From Rothia aerolata (lineage in GTDB: Bacteria > Actinomycetota > Actinomycetes > Actinomycetales > Micrococcaceae), in NCBI RefSeq assembly GCF_014635585.1, contig NZ_BMDC01000001.1, forward strand, positions 1,216,139-1,280,138: a stretch of DNA of 64,000 nucleotides, in the 5' to 3' direction. The notes below the pieces were generated by a model. That model made no database searches. It was not told the DNA's origin and saw nothing but the letters and a program-made list of their open reading frames with translations. A program made the translations under genes and the position numbers. Shown here one piece after another: positions 7,314 to 15,817 of the stretch. The stretch's first letter is position 1; each line of letters opens with the position of its first letter.

Positions 7314-8459
7314 CTATTTTTTGCGTTCAAGCAAAGTAATCACTTCATAGTGGTTCGTCTGGGGGAACATATCCAGCACCCGGGCCTTAGCCACCCTAAA
7401 GCCGGGCATACACTCAAGGTCTTTGGCCAGGGATCTGACGTTGCAGCTGGAATAGATCACCGTCTGAATTCCACTGGTTTGAACCCAGTCAGCCAGCTTC
7501 TCGCCTATGCCTCGACGGGGCGGGTTCACCACCAGCAGCTCAGGATAATCCACCGGTGCCGCCGCCAGCGCAAACTCGGTGGCGTCGGCGGCTTCAAAGT
7601 GCATGTTCTCTAGTTTGAGCTCGCCCGCCGTACGCTGCGCACTGGCAATCGCCTCGGAACTGACCTCAATACCGGTGACTTCAGCGGCGCCGTCCAGCAC
7701 AGTAGCCGCGTGCAGACCAAAGCCGCCCACCCCGCAGTAGAGATCCCACAGGCTGCGCGGGGCAGCCTGCGCCACCCACTCCCGGCCCTGATGGTAGAGG
7801 GCATCGGCAATGGCGGTGTTGGTCTGAAAGAAAGACTGGGGGCGCAGGTGCAGACTCAGCTCGCTCAGCTGCATGGGTAGGGTCTGAGCCTCGGTGAGGA
7901 TAATCTCCTCGGCCCCCTCTACCAGGGCAATCGGCTCGCGCAACAGATTGACAGAAACCACCGTCAGCCCCGGAATCTCAGCCTGTAGACGCTGGATCTC
8001 ACGGCGAATCGGCACAAGTAGCTTCTTAGACCGCAACACAAACCGCACCATTGAGGCGCCGTTGGGCGAGAGGGTCACCAGAATATTCTTCAGCTCCCCC
8101 TTTTGAGTTTTGATGTTGTAGGGGGTCAGCTGGGCCCGCTGAATCAGGGCGCGGAAAACCGGCATCATGGCCGAAAGCGCGGGTTCGTAGAGACCGCACT
8201 CGGAAAGGTCAGAGCCGATTCCGGTACGGGGATTGACAATACCCAGGGTGGGCTCCTGAACGCTACCGGCCACCACAATCTTGGCCTTGTTCCTAAAACC
8301 CTCTTCAGCAGAGGCCACCGGCTCTAGCCAGTCAATCTCGCCAAAGGGGCTCAGCAGTGCGCGTGCCTCGGCGTCCTTAGCCTGCACCTGCTGCGTGTAG
8401 GGAACACCCATCTGGGTGCAGGAGCGGCAAATGTTGGCGTCAAAGTAAGGGCACTGCAT
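7314..8459 (-). CDS. rlmC: 23S rRNA (uracil-C5)-methyltransferase RlmC
   Basis: 381 residues. It methylates C5 of a uracil in 23S rRNA (U747 in E. coli). It begins MQCPYFDANICRSC, giving the cysteines C3, C11 and C14 of the iron-sulfur cluster and no TRAM domain, as in RlmC and unlike RlmD. The SAM-binding motif is LYCGVGGFGLHAA, then NPPRRGIG, and the catalytic cysteine is in VIYSSCNVRSLAKDL. The MFS gene ends 24 bases upstream on the same strand, so the two may be cotranscribed. Confidence 0.92.
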   Translation of the reverse strand: MQCPYFDANICRSCTQMGVPYTQQVQAKDAEARALLSPFGEIDWLEPVASAEEGFRNKAKIVVAGSVQEPTLGIVNPRTGIGSDLSECGLYEPALSAMMPVFRALIQRAQLTPYNIKTQKGELKNILVTLSPNGASMVRFVLRSKKLLVPIRREIQRLQAEIPGLTVVSVNLLREPIALVEGAEEIILTEAQTLPMQLSELSLHLRPQSFFQTNTAIADALYHQGREWVAQAAPRSLWDLYCGVGGFGLHAATVLDGAAEVTGIEVSSEAIASAQRTAGELKLENMHFEAADATEFALAAAPVDYPELLVVNPPRRGIGEKLADWVQTSGIQTVIYSSCNVRSLAKDLECMPGFRVAKARVLDMFPQTNHYEVITLLERKK

Positions 8460-8483
8460 GGGGAACTATTCTACCGGAGCCGG

Positions 8484-9836
8484 TTAAAGGTCCATGGTGG
8501 TGGGGCCGGTGCGCAGGTAGTTCACGGTCTTCTCTACCCCCGAGATTCCAATCAGCAGGCAGGTAAACCAGATAGCACCGGCAGGGCCAACCGGCGCTGC
8601 CACCGCACCGGCCACCAGCGGAATGGTCACCTGGCCCAGGCGGTTGCCCAGTAGCCGCACCGCCAGCGCGGGCGAGCGCCAGGAAATGGGTACCTCTTTG
8701 ACCACCATGGTCATGGTCAGCGGCTGCGCAATTCCCACGAAGAAGCCTGCTACTACCATGGCAATCACCGAAACCACTGCGCTGCCCAGGGTCAGCGGAG
8801 TCAGCGCAATCAGCACGGAACTTACCAGCAGGGAGGTAATCACCAGCTGGCTGCGGTTCCAGCGGCGGCCCAGACTCGACAGTGAGAAGCGGGAGACAAT
8901 GGTGGCCGCCGACCGAATCGCCAGCAGCACTCCAACCCAGGCAGGTGAAACCCCAACAGCCTCGCCCACCAGGGGCATAAAGGAAATCAGAATATCGGTC
9001 ACCGACAGCATACCCAGCGAGGCAAACATGTTGGAGAGCACCCCGTGCCGCTTGAGAATTTTAGCCGTGGTTGCTTTACCGGGGTTCTGGTCGCCCTTCT
9101 TTTGGGAGGACGACGCCGCCCGGCCGCCCGCCGCGGAGTCGGCCCGAGCGTCGTCCTTGATCTCCACGGTGGCAGTCTGCTCAACCACCGGGTTCTGGGA
9201 GGTAATCGGAATCTCCGCGGTGAGGGCGGGCATCTCTTTCAGGCGCACCGGCCAGAGCATCAGCGGCACCGAGAGAATAGCAAAAGCGGCCCCCACCCAC
9301 AGGGCCAGGTTAATCAGGTGCATGCGGTCGCCGCCGGTGCTGGTGCCCAGCAGCAGACCACCCAGCAGGGGGCCCAGCATCTGGCCCGCAGCGATACCGG
9401 CAGTCTGCCAGCCAAAACCCTTATCGAGGCTGGCGTCGGTGGAGTAGCGGGTGACCGAAGCCTGCGAGGCAATCACAAAAATCAGGTGGCCGAAGCCCAG
9501 AAGAACGCTGGCTATAGCAACGCCGGTGATATTGGGGGCCAGAGCCATGACCGCCGCGCCCACACCAATCAGAATGCCGCCGTTCATCACCGTGTGGCGC
9601 AGGTTCTTAACCCGCTGCGTGTACCGGCCAAACCAGATAGCCAGGAAAACCGGCACCAGCGCGTAGAGGGCGGTCAACGCACCAATCAGGGTTTCGTTAG
9701 CGCCCATCTCAATCAGCTTGTAGCTCATCTGCGGCCGCGCCATGTTCAGCGCGGTCTGGCTGGTGAAAGCGAAGGCGACCAGGGTCCAGAGCCAGGCCTG
9801 AGGGCGGGACGGCGTTGCTTGGGCTGTCTGCGACAT
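8484..9836 (-). CDS. MFS transporter
   Basis: 450 residues with about 12 hydrophobic segments. The loop after TM2 holds the family motif A remnant FGRYTQRVKNLRHTV. A central cytoplasmic loop of about 60 residues, rich in Ala, Asp and Ser (RADSAAGGRAASSSQKKGDQ), splits the two six-helix halves. The N-terminal half carries GFGHLIFVIASQASVTRY. Substrate unknown; drug or siderophore export is possible because a MarR gene lies upstream (117-base gap) and an EntC-like gene is downstream, but neither is proof. The rlmC gene follows on the same strand. Confidence 0.88.
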   Translation of the reverse strand: MSQTAQATPSRPQAWLWTLVAFAFTSQTALNMARPQMSYKLIEMGANETLIGALTALYALVPVFLAIWFGRYTQRVKNLRHTVMNGGILIGVGAAVMALAPNITGVAIASVLLGFGHLIFVIASQASVTRYSTDASLDKGFGWQTAGIAAGQMLGPLLGGLLLGTSTGGDRMHLINLALWVGAAFAILSVPLMLWPVRLKEMPALTAEIPITSQNPVVEQTATVEIKDDARADSAAGGRAASSSQKKGDQNPGKATTAKILKRHGVLSNMFASLGMLSVTDILISFMPLVGEAVGVSPAWVGVLLAIRSAATIVSRFSLSSLGRRWNRSQLVITSLLVSSVLIALTPLTLGSAVVSVIAMVVAGFFVGIAQPLTMTMVVKEVPISWRSPALAVRLLGNRLGQVTIPLVAGAVAAPVGPAGAIWFTCLLIGISGVEKTVNYLRTGPTTMDL

Positions 9837-9953
9837 GGCGGCTCTTTCTGGTCTCGGGAATTTGGGCGGCTATTATTCTACGCCTAGGCAGGTCTATCTC
9901 GCCGAGGTGCGCATCACTATTACATCTCTGAGCAAAATCGGGGCGTGAGAGAA

Positions 9954-10406
9954 CTACGTAGTCTGGAGTAACACTTTCAGCTCCCGCACCGCTTCGAGGA
10001 GCCTTGTCTGGTCTTTTAGGGGAAAGTGCTGATTGATATTAGAGGTCAGGGTAGCCATGTGCCGCTCCCTCTCCTCAGCCAGGGAGGCCCTGCCCAAGTC
10101 GGTAACGGCCAGGCGGTGGGCCCGCCTGTCCCGGTCATCAGAGGTTCGAGAAATCATCTCTTTGGTGAGCAACTCAACCACCCATGGGCGCATGGACTGC
10201 GGGGCCATGCGGTACTGCCTGGCAAGCTCAGCCGTGGTGATCCCGGGATTTTCGTAGACGGAGAAAAGAACAGAGACCGCCATCATCGAAAGGGCGGTTG
10301 AGGGGTTTTGTTCCTGGCGGAGAGCCCTACTCAGACCCAGGGAGAACTCCGCCAGCTCTCGTGCCAAATCTGCCGTGGTAGCGTCGTCGGGCTTGTTCTT
10401 GCTCAT
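9954..10406 (-). CDS. MarR-family regulator
   Basis: 150 residues from the ATG at 10406, which has GAGGAG eight bases upstream; the open frame extends further 5' but lacks a site. The winged-helix core is VYENPGITTAELARQYRMAPQSMRPWVVELLTKEMISRTSDDRDRRAHRLAVTDLGRA, where DDRDRRAHRL is the wing typical of MarR. It is divergent from the membrane protein gene at 10473 across a 66-base gap, so that gene is its likely target, together with its own promoter and possibly the MFS gene downstream. Confidence 0.92.
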   Translation of the reverse strand: MSKNKPDDATTADLARELAEFSLGLSRALRQEQNPSTALSMMAVSVLFSVYENPGITTAELARQYRMAPQSMRPWVVELLTKEMISRTSDDRDRRAHRLAVTDLGRASLAEERERHMATLTSNINQHFPLKDQTRLLEAVRELKVLLQTT

Positions 10407-10431
10407 GAGATTCTCCTCAAATTTAAGGTAT

Positions 10432-10443
10432 TTTTGACCAAAA
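10432..10443. promoter_or_regulatory. Candidate MarR operator
   Basis: A small palindrome, TTTTG-AC-CAAAA, sits in the middle of the 66-base gap between the divergent marR-like gene and the membrane protein gene. Position and A/T richness suit a MarR site, but the arms are only five bases long, so this is a weak proposal. Confidence 0.3.
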
Positions 10444-10472
10444 TAAACAGGTAGCCTGCTAATATCGCCGTT

Positions 10473-11510
10473 ATGACCTCTCTCCATTCCTCTTCTGACA
10501 AGCTACCGCTCAGTGCGTTTCTAAACCATCTATTACCCACTATATTGATGGGTCTGTTTATGACAGTCACCTATCTGGCAGGTTTTCACCAGCCCGAGCC
10601 GCACCACGTTCCGGTTGCGGTGGTGGACCAAACCCCAGAAGCCACTCAGGCTGCCGATCAGATACAGACTGCCCTGGGCGACCAGGTAGATGTGAAGGTC
10701 TACCCCTCAGAGACCCTGGCTGAAGACGCCATTGAGCGCATGGAGGTCGCCGGCGCCTATGTTCCAGGCGAGTCCGAAGGCGAACTTCTGACAGCACCGG
10801 CCTATTCAGAGACCCTCAACGGCGTGGTGGTACGAATCTTCTCTGCCGTTTCAGAAAAGGCCAACGTTCCCATGACCACCCGCGAAGTGGTGTCTCTCGA
10901 TGAGTACGACAGTGCGGGCCAGAACAGCTTCTTCTTCCTGGTGGTTCTCAGCGTTTCTGCCTATTCACTGGGCATTGCTATTGCGGTGGCCGGTAATTCC
11001 TACTCCTACCGCCGCCGTCTAGCCCTGATGGTTCCCCTGGGCCTGTTGCTCGCAACCGTAGATTTTCTTTTCGCCCGCTTTGTCATGCAGATGTTCCAAG
11101 GCCACGAGTGGGCAATCTGGCTGGTTGCCGCTATCTATGTGCAGATTGTTCTGTCAGTGACCATTGGCCTGCATCCCCTGGTGCGGCGCTGGAGTACCCT
11201 GACCTTCTCGGCAATTTTCGTGGCGCTGAACTTTACTTCAAGCGGCGGAGTATTCGAGCCTGTTCTACAGCCCGCCTTCTTTGGCTGGCTCCACAACTTC
11301 TGGGTGGGCTCAGGCTTTATTCAGACCATCCGCCAGATTCAGTACTTCCCCGATGCTGGGTCAGGCCCGGGCTTCGGCATTCTAGCCGGCTGGATGATTC
11401 TGGCCGTGGTGGTGCTCCTGCTGGGCGCAGCCTGGGAGAAGACCCACGCCCTCAAGCGCCAGCTCCTTTCCTACCGCGCAGCCATGCTGGAAGAAGACGT
11501 GGCGGTTTAG
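10473..11510 (+). CDS. Six-TM membrane protein of the YhgE/Pip or ABC-2 permease type
   Basis: 345 residues. One helix near residues 20-40 (LPTILMGLFMTVTYLAGF), an extracytoplasmic stretch of about 110 residues starting PHHVPVAVVDQ, then five helices between about 155 and 325, and a charged C-terminal tail (KTHALKRQLLSYRAAMLEEDVAV). This order, with VAVVDQ directly after TM1, is typical of YhgE/Pip and ABC-2-like permeases. No ATPase is adjacent. The divergent MarR gene suggests a resistance or stress export role. A strong terminator follows at 11523. Confidence 0.65.
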   Translation: MTSLHSSSDKLPLSAFLNHLLPTILMGLFMTVTYLAGFHQPEPHHVPVAVVDQTPEATQAADQIQTALGDQVDVKVYPSETLAEDAIERMEVAGAYVPGESEGELLTAPAYSETLNGVVVRIFSAVSEKANVPMTTREVVSLDEYDSAGQNSFFFLVVLSVSAYSLGIAIAVAGNSYSYRRRLALMVPLGLLLATVDFLFARFVMQMFQGHEWAIWLVAAIYVQIVLSVTIGLHPLVRRWSTLTFSAIFVALNFTSSGGVFEPVLQPAFFGWLHNFWVGSGFIQTIRQIQYFPDAGSGPGFGILAGWMILAVVVLLLGAAWEKTHALKRQLLSYRAAMLEEDVAV

Positions 11511-11522
11511 CGGGTTGCAACC

Positions 11523-11572
11523 AGTAAGGTCCCTCTCTGACCAGCTACAGCTAATCGGAGAGGGATCTTACT
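11523..11572 (+). terminator. Hairpin terminator
   Basis: AGTAAGGTCCCTCTC at 11523-11537 pairs with GAGAGGGATCTTACT ending at 11572, with one mismatch over 15 positions. It begins 13 bases after the stop of the YhgE-like gene and marks the end of the ordinary chromosome before the A/T-richer island. Confidence 0.75.
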
Positions 11573-11615
11573 AGTTATAAATCCGTGCACTGAAGGTTGG
11601 GCTTTGCGCGGTTAC

Positions 11616-11763
11616 CTAAGCAGAAGTCTTGCGAATAACACTCACAACCACAGCCCCATACGCTGCGTGAGGAATAGCATCGCTCAGCCAGCCTTGAAGG
11701 CCACAGACCTTGGGGTCAGAAACCCCGGTCAGAGCCATCGGAATATCCGAGGCTGCCGCCCCT
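11616..11763 (-). pseudogene. Truncated 3' copy of the small membrane protein gene at 17979
   Basis: Read on the minus strand this encodes about 49 in-frame residues ending VIRKTSA and TAG. They match the last 47 residues of the intact gene at 17979-18449 closely (shared ASDIPMALTGVSDPK, GWLSDAIPHA, YGAVV, VIRKT). I count roughly 19 differences in about 135 aligned bases. The homology stops abruptly near 11763, so the N-terminal two thirds are missing. It marks the left boundary of the restriction-modification island. Confidence 0.85.
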
Positions 11764-11765
11764 AG

Positions 11766-12106
11766 CCGCGGGTAAACATATAGAGATATGTAACAGGGAT
11801 TGCGTCATACCAGGACTGCCCACCCGTGCCACGTATTTCAAGGCAACTTTCCCCCCCTCCTGCAAACAAGCTTCCCTACTATCCAATGGGACGAAGCCGG
11901 AGTACCTATACTCCCATCCACGGCTAGAGCCACTCCTGAAGTCGACCCATTATGCGGAGAAGCGAGATAAGCTACAGCTTGAGCAACTTCATTCGGCTCT
12001 ACAAGGCGCCCATGAGGCTGACGAGCCTCAAGGGCAGATCTTTCATGAGTTTGCAGAAACAGATGGAAACGGCAACTATCTACCGGGGCGAGCAGCGCTG
12101 ACCTAG
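11766..12106 (+). other. Open stretch without a usable start, possible gene remnant
   Basis: One frame stays open across this segment to the TAG at 12104-12106 and ends with protein-like sequence (EKRDKLQLEQLHSALQ, then DGNGNYLPGRAALT). No plausible start codon or ribosome site is seen. The last residues could be the end of an IclR-type winged helix, which would join it in a different frame to the IclR remnant that follows, but I cannot confirm it. Otherwise this part of the island holds nothing recognisable. Confidence 0.25.
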
Positions 12107-12123
12107 GCCAGCAAGGTGTTTAA

Positions 12124-12699
12124 AAGATTGATACCTCTTCGTATGCCCAGCCACTGATGCGTGAAGCAGCATTTGCGACAGACTGTCAAGTTCATTTGGG
12201 CGCTGATAACCATACCGAGGCTCTATATATAGGCGTCGAGCGGGCTCCTAAACCGTACTATATGCCTTCAAAAATTTGAGGTAGGTTAAGTCTCCATTCC
12301 ACAAGCATTGGCAAAACATTGCTTGCCTACAGATGTCTCCCACTCGTAGAATCATATTTGGATTCACACCCTTTAACTCGACTCACTCCCAACACCATCG
12401 TTGATAAGAAGCGACTGATTAATGAGCTTGAAGACGTTAGAGAAAAGGTGTATGCAATTGATGATGAGGAGAATGTTCCTGGCATTAGATGCATAGCTGC
12501 CCCCATTTGTAACTACCTGGGACAAGTTACGCATGCAGTTAGTTTCTCAGTTCTGACGTTGGAAAAGACATGGTCTGATCTTGAGGGGATGGCGCCAATG
12601 GTCATTGAAGTTGCAACAAAAATTTCGCAAAAATTAGATGGTACTTCAATTGGAGGAATCTATGGGCCTGAACATAAACAATCCACAGAACGAGACTGA
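12124..12699 (+). pseudogene. IclR-family regulator pseudogene with an in-frame TGA
   Basis: The frame encodes an IclR effector-binding domain: CQVHLGADNHTEALYIG, then SKI-stop-GRLSLHSTSIGKTLLA, LTRLTPNTIVDKKRL and RCIAAPICNYLG. A TGA at 12277-12279 falls exactly where IclR proteins have the glycine of the RxGGRxPLH motif, so a single GGA-to-TGA change explains it. The frame continues to a TGA at 12697. The DNA-binding half is absent or lies in another frame upstream, where a TAA at 12121 also blocks. It aligns along the domain with the intact IclR protein at 59286. Not functional as one protein unless the stop is read through. Confidence 0.8.
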
Positions 12700-12825
12700 C
12701 TTATATAGAAATCTCTATCCTCTTCAGGCATTGTAAATTCTTAGATTAAACCAGGCTAGGAAGCTTATTTAAAAATTCCTCAGTTTACCCCTGTCTTATG
12801 GCTATTGGCTAGAGACAACCAGCAC

Positions 12826-13191
12826 CTAAGTCAGCGGAACCTCATTGTGCCGTTGCTGTTTCCGCGAAAAGTCGAGCACATCGCCGATGAACGCTGCAAA
12901 GGTTGCGAGCGCAGCAAATAGACCAACACTAACAGGGCCTGGGGATTTAGAGTCAGCCACCGCGAAAAGTGAAGTCACAAACGTGCCAGTCGCAAGTGTA
13001 GTGCATACGATGAGAATCCGCTTTCGCGCGATTTCATAGTTCGTATACCTCGGAGCCGCCTTTTCATGGGTCTCGTATGTATATCGCAGACGATTCACAG
13101 TATCGGCAAAGTTGGCAATGAGGAATGAATCATGCTTCTTACTCTCCGACCGATCATTCGCCGTCTTCAAACCCCTATCCTTTGTTTCCAA
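12826..13191 (-). CDS. Two-TM SLATT-like protein, third gene of the R-M operon
   Basis: 121 residues, TTG start 22 bases after the res stop on the same strand. A charged N-terminus is followed by the amphipathic part RLRYTYETHEKAAPRYTNYEIARKR, then two membrane segments (ILIVCTTLATGTFVTSLFA and SVGLFAALATFAAFIGDVL) and DFSRKQQRHNEVPLT. The Y-x-x-H-x-x-A-x-x-Y/R helix, two TM segments and the closing DFxxKxxxH resemble SLATT domains, the two-TM effectors of CBASS and related defence systems. SLATT proteins usually continue past that histidine, so this one may be a short form or be truncated. Function is inferred only. Confidence 0.55.
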   Translation of the reverse strand: METKDRGLKTANDRSESKKHDSFLIANFADTVNRLRYTYETHEKAAPRYTNYEIARKRILIVCTTLATGTFVTSLFAVADSKSPGPVSVGLFAALATFAAFIGDVLDFSRKQQRHNEVPLT

Positions 13192-13213
13192 GATAATGAT
13201 CGCCTAAAGCGCA

Positions 13214-15817
13214 TTACAGCGAATTGCTGACAGGCTGTGTGAAAGCTTTAAGGTCTTCCCAAGAGTCTGCACGATCTATATCTTGTTCGTAGGCAATAAG
13301 GTAGCCCCAGTGCTGATTCTCATAGGTATCTTCAGCAGCTAATCGTTGTACAAGAGTCTCTGCTGCTTTTCGTTTAGCCTGCACTTTAATGTCATCGCGC
13401 CCACGCTCGTCTTTACCTTCAATGATCCAGTAGACACCGCTAGCATCAAGGGCAACGAAATCAGGAAAATATCGGTCTTTAGCGTTGTAGTACACAAATG
13501 CATTATTATGCGAATGCAATCTGTGCCACCACACGATACCAGGTGAGGTATTCAATAAACGTGCAAGCTGGTATTCACCGGTATAAGAATCAAACGATTC
13601 CTCAGCAAACAGCGACTTAAACCACCCACGATATACCTGACCGCGAACAAACTGTTCACGAGAATCAATCTGATCATGTACCTTCTTACCTAAAGGCAGA
13701 ACATACCCTTCACCAGGTAAAGGCTTTGGCCGAATGCTTGGCACTTCACGCGTAGAACGCAGGGTTTCCGCTGTGTAAGTCTGTATCAGTTTGTGTAATT
13801 CAACGCGTGCTGAGTCAAGTGATTTTACTGTCCAACCAGTAAAGTTCACAGACTGCATAAATTTCGGTACAAGGAAAGTTCCTACATAACGAGCAGTCTG
13901 TTCTGTTTTAGGAACCAAGGGCATATTCATCACAAGTTTGACGAGCGCCTCTTTAGCACTGGCATCATCAACCTGGACTGAATCTACCTCTGCACTTTCA
14001 CGGTCCTCTGCTCGCAGTTTTTTACCGAGCGCAGCAATAATCTCTTTGCGTAGCAATACATCACCGGTAGAGGTAACTCGCCGAGCAGCCTGTTCTATCT
14101 GGCTAACACCAATCTCTGAAAGATCGATAGGAGGTTGTTGCACGGTAATTGAGGTTACCGGGAACTGATAAGTCACATCAGCGAAAGCAGGGTTTCTCTC
14201 AATTGAAACTAATTCCCATGATTGTTCCTGTTCGGTATCAGAGGTGGAATCAGTAATTGCGCGTACACCAATGCCGGGAAACACCTCACCATTTTCATTA
14301 CCGATAGAAACTGCACTTGTTTGGCTTCCAGAGTCACCCATGTTGGCGTTTGGACTAGTAGTACCGGGAAGTTCTGAGCCCCGTTCTTCTTGCTGATGGG
14401 AATCATCTGTAGAACCTGAGGCCATGCCAGTTCCTACAGCAGAATTCTCTGCCGCTCTGCGAATAGCATCTTCAGCTTGAGCCTTATCAGGTTCTGCAAC
14501 CGCTTCCTCCAGTCCAAATTGTTGAAGAACGTTCTCTGAATTAAGTAGTTCAGTGAAAGATTGGTGAGCAATAATATCGAGCTGATCAATCTGCCACACA
14601 CCAGTGTAACGGCCAAAGGGTAGACGGAGACCACGGCCCATTGTCTGTTGGGTGAGCACCTCAGAAGCCATAGCTCGCAGAGTCACAACAACTGCAATAT
14701 TCTTAACGTCCCAACCTTCTTTAAGTTTGTTCACACTTACTACAGCAAACACCGGTGAATCTGGTAGGTCAAGTTCGTTCAGCTTACGTTGTGTAGCTTC
14801 ATCTTCGTGTTTTGAATCCACCTGCAAAACGGCTTCGTCATTTCCAAAATACTCGGGAGTACGAAGAAGCCCAGCAACCTGAGTCGCATGATCAACGTCG
14901 GAGCAGACCACGAATACAACTGCATTAAGACGATTGCAGTTTTGGCTTGCTGCATAAGAATCGTAATATGTCTGCTTGATTGAACGTAGCTGCAAGGCAT
15001 CGCGCAATTGCTGTTCTTCTGATGCTACATCTGTGCCGTACCCAGTCTTGCGAAAAGCTAGAACTGGTGCTTTAACGTATTTATCCTGAATAGCACGGTA
15101 AAGCGGGTACTCATAAATTACATGGTCAGTCTTCTTATTCACCGAAGCCGTTAAACCAATAGCTGCTGCCGGGTTTAACTCTTTTAGAGCTGCGTTGAAT
15201 GCTACTGCGCTCGAGCCGTACAAGTGAGATTCATCTGCGATGACAACCAGATCATCCAGATTTTTAAGATAGTCAAACAGAACTCCGGCATTTTCATCAA
15301 ACCGTCGTGGCTTACGACGGATTGCATCTTGGGTTCCACCTCGGGTATCGCCATCAGCGTCCTTGGGCGCAATGAGTTGCTGAATATTGAAAATAAATGC
15401 CAAGGCTGGTACTTCCCTACCAAATGCCAGCCTGTCGGCTCCATTTTGTCGAGCTACCCAAGCTGAGTAATCTTGCGGCGTAACGACCTCGGGCGGAACA
15501 GCCGAACCGGTGATGTATCGAGCTGAGCCCGGTGTAAAGTTCTGTACCGTTTTGGTTTGAACTGTTTTACCCGGGGTCACGATAACAACGTTTCCTACCC
15601 CTTGACGACGCAGATACTCCACGAAAGCGGCCATGAGGTATGTCTTGCCAACGCCCGTGGCAAGGTTAAGTACCTGCATTACAGATGGGTCATAATCACC
15701 GTCAAGAGTAAAGATTAACCGGCGAAGTGCTTCTTTATTAGGAGCTCGCAAATCAAATTCAGAGCTAATGGACTCCAACATATCGGAGTCAAAGCTGATG
15801 TTAAGTCTAGTATTCAT
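13214..15817 (-). CDS. Type III restriction enzyme, Res subunit
   Basis: 867 residues. It is the ATP-dependent translocase and nuclease that needs Mod for recognition. The SF2 helicase core shows Walker A ATGVGKTYLMAAF (K58), the DEAD-box equivalent VIADESHLY, a SAT-like GLTASVNK, and motif VI as MGRGLRLPFG. An acidic, Ser-rich insert lies near residues 450-520. The C-terminus has a PD-(D/E)xK nuclease: YFPDFVALD then YWIIEGKDERG. Its ATG overlaps the mod stop (TAATG), so translation is coupled. The gene is visibly A/T-richer than the surrounding chromosome, consistent with acquisition by transfer. Confidence 0.93.
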   Translation of the reverse strand: MNTRLNISFDSDMLESISSEFDLRAPNKEALRRLIFTLDGDYDPSVMQVLNLATGVGKTYLMAAFVEYLRRQGVGNVVIVTPGKTVQTKTVQNFTPGSARYITGSAVPPEVVTPQDYSAWVARQNGADRLAFGREVPALAFIFNIQQLIAPKDADGDTRGGTQDAIRRKPRRFDENAGVLFDYLKNLDDLVVIADESHLYGSSAVAFNAALKELNPAAAIGLTASVNKKTDHVIYEYPLYRAIQDKYVKAPVLAFRKTGYGTDVASEEQQLRDALQLRSIKQTYYDSYAASQNCNRLNAVVFVVCSDVDHATQVAGLLRTPEYFGNDEAVLQVDSKHEDEATQRKLNELDLPDSPVFAVVSVNKLKEGWDVKNIAVVVTLRAMASEVLTQQTMGRGLRLPFGRYTGVWQIDQLDIIAHQSFTELLNSENVLQQFGLEEAVAEPDKAQAEDAIRRAAENSAVGTGMASGSTDDSHQQEERGSELPGTTSPNANMGDSGSQTSAVSIGNENGEVFPGIGVRAITDSTSDTEQEQSWELVSIERNPAFADVTYQFPVTSITVQQPPIDLSEIGVSQIEQAARRVTSTGDVLLRKEIIAALGKKLRAEDRESAEVDSVQVDDASAKEALVKLVMNMPLVPKTEQTARYVGTFLVPKFMQSVNFTGWTVKSLDSARVELHKLIQTYTAETLRSTREVPSIRPKPLPGEGYVLPLGKKVHDQIDSREQFVRGQVYRGWFKSLFAEESFDSYTGEYQLARLLNTSPGIVWWHRLHSHNNAFVYYNAKDRYFPDFVALDASGVYWIIEGKDERGRDDIKVQAKRKAAETLVQRLAAEDTYENQHWGYLIAYEQDIDRADSWEDLKAFTQPVSNSL

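Noticed and set aside
12319..12699. A separate small gene of 126 residues
   Set aside because: The translation is the second half of an IclR effector domain and the first half lies in the same frame directly upstream of a TGA, so it is part of a pseudogene.
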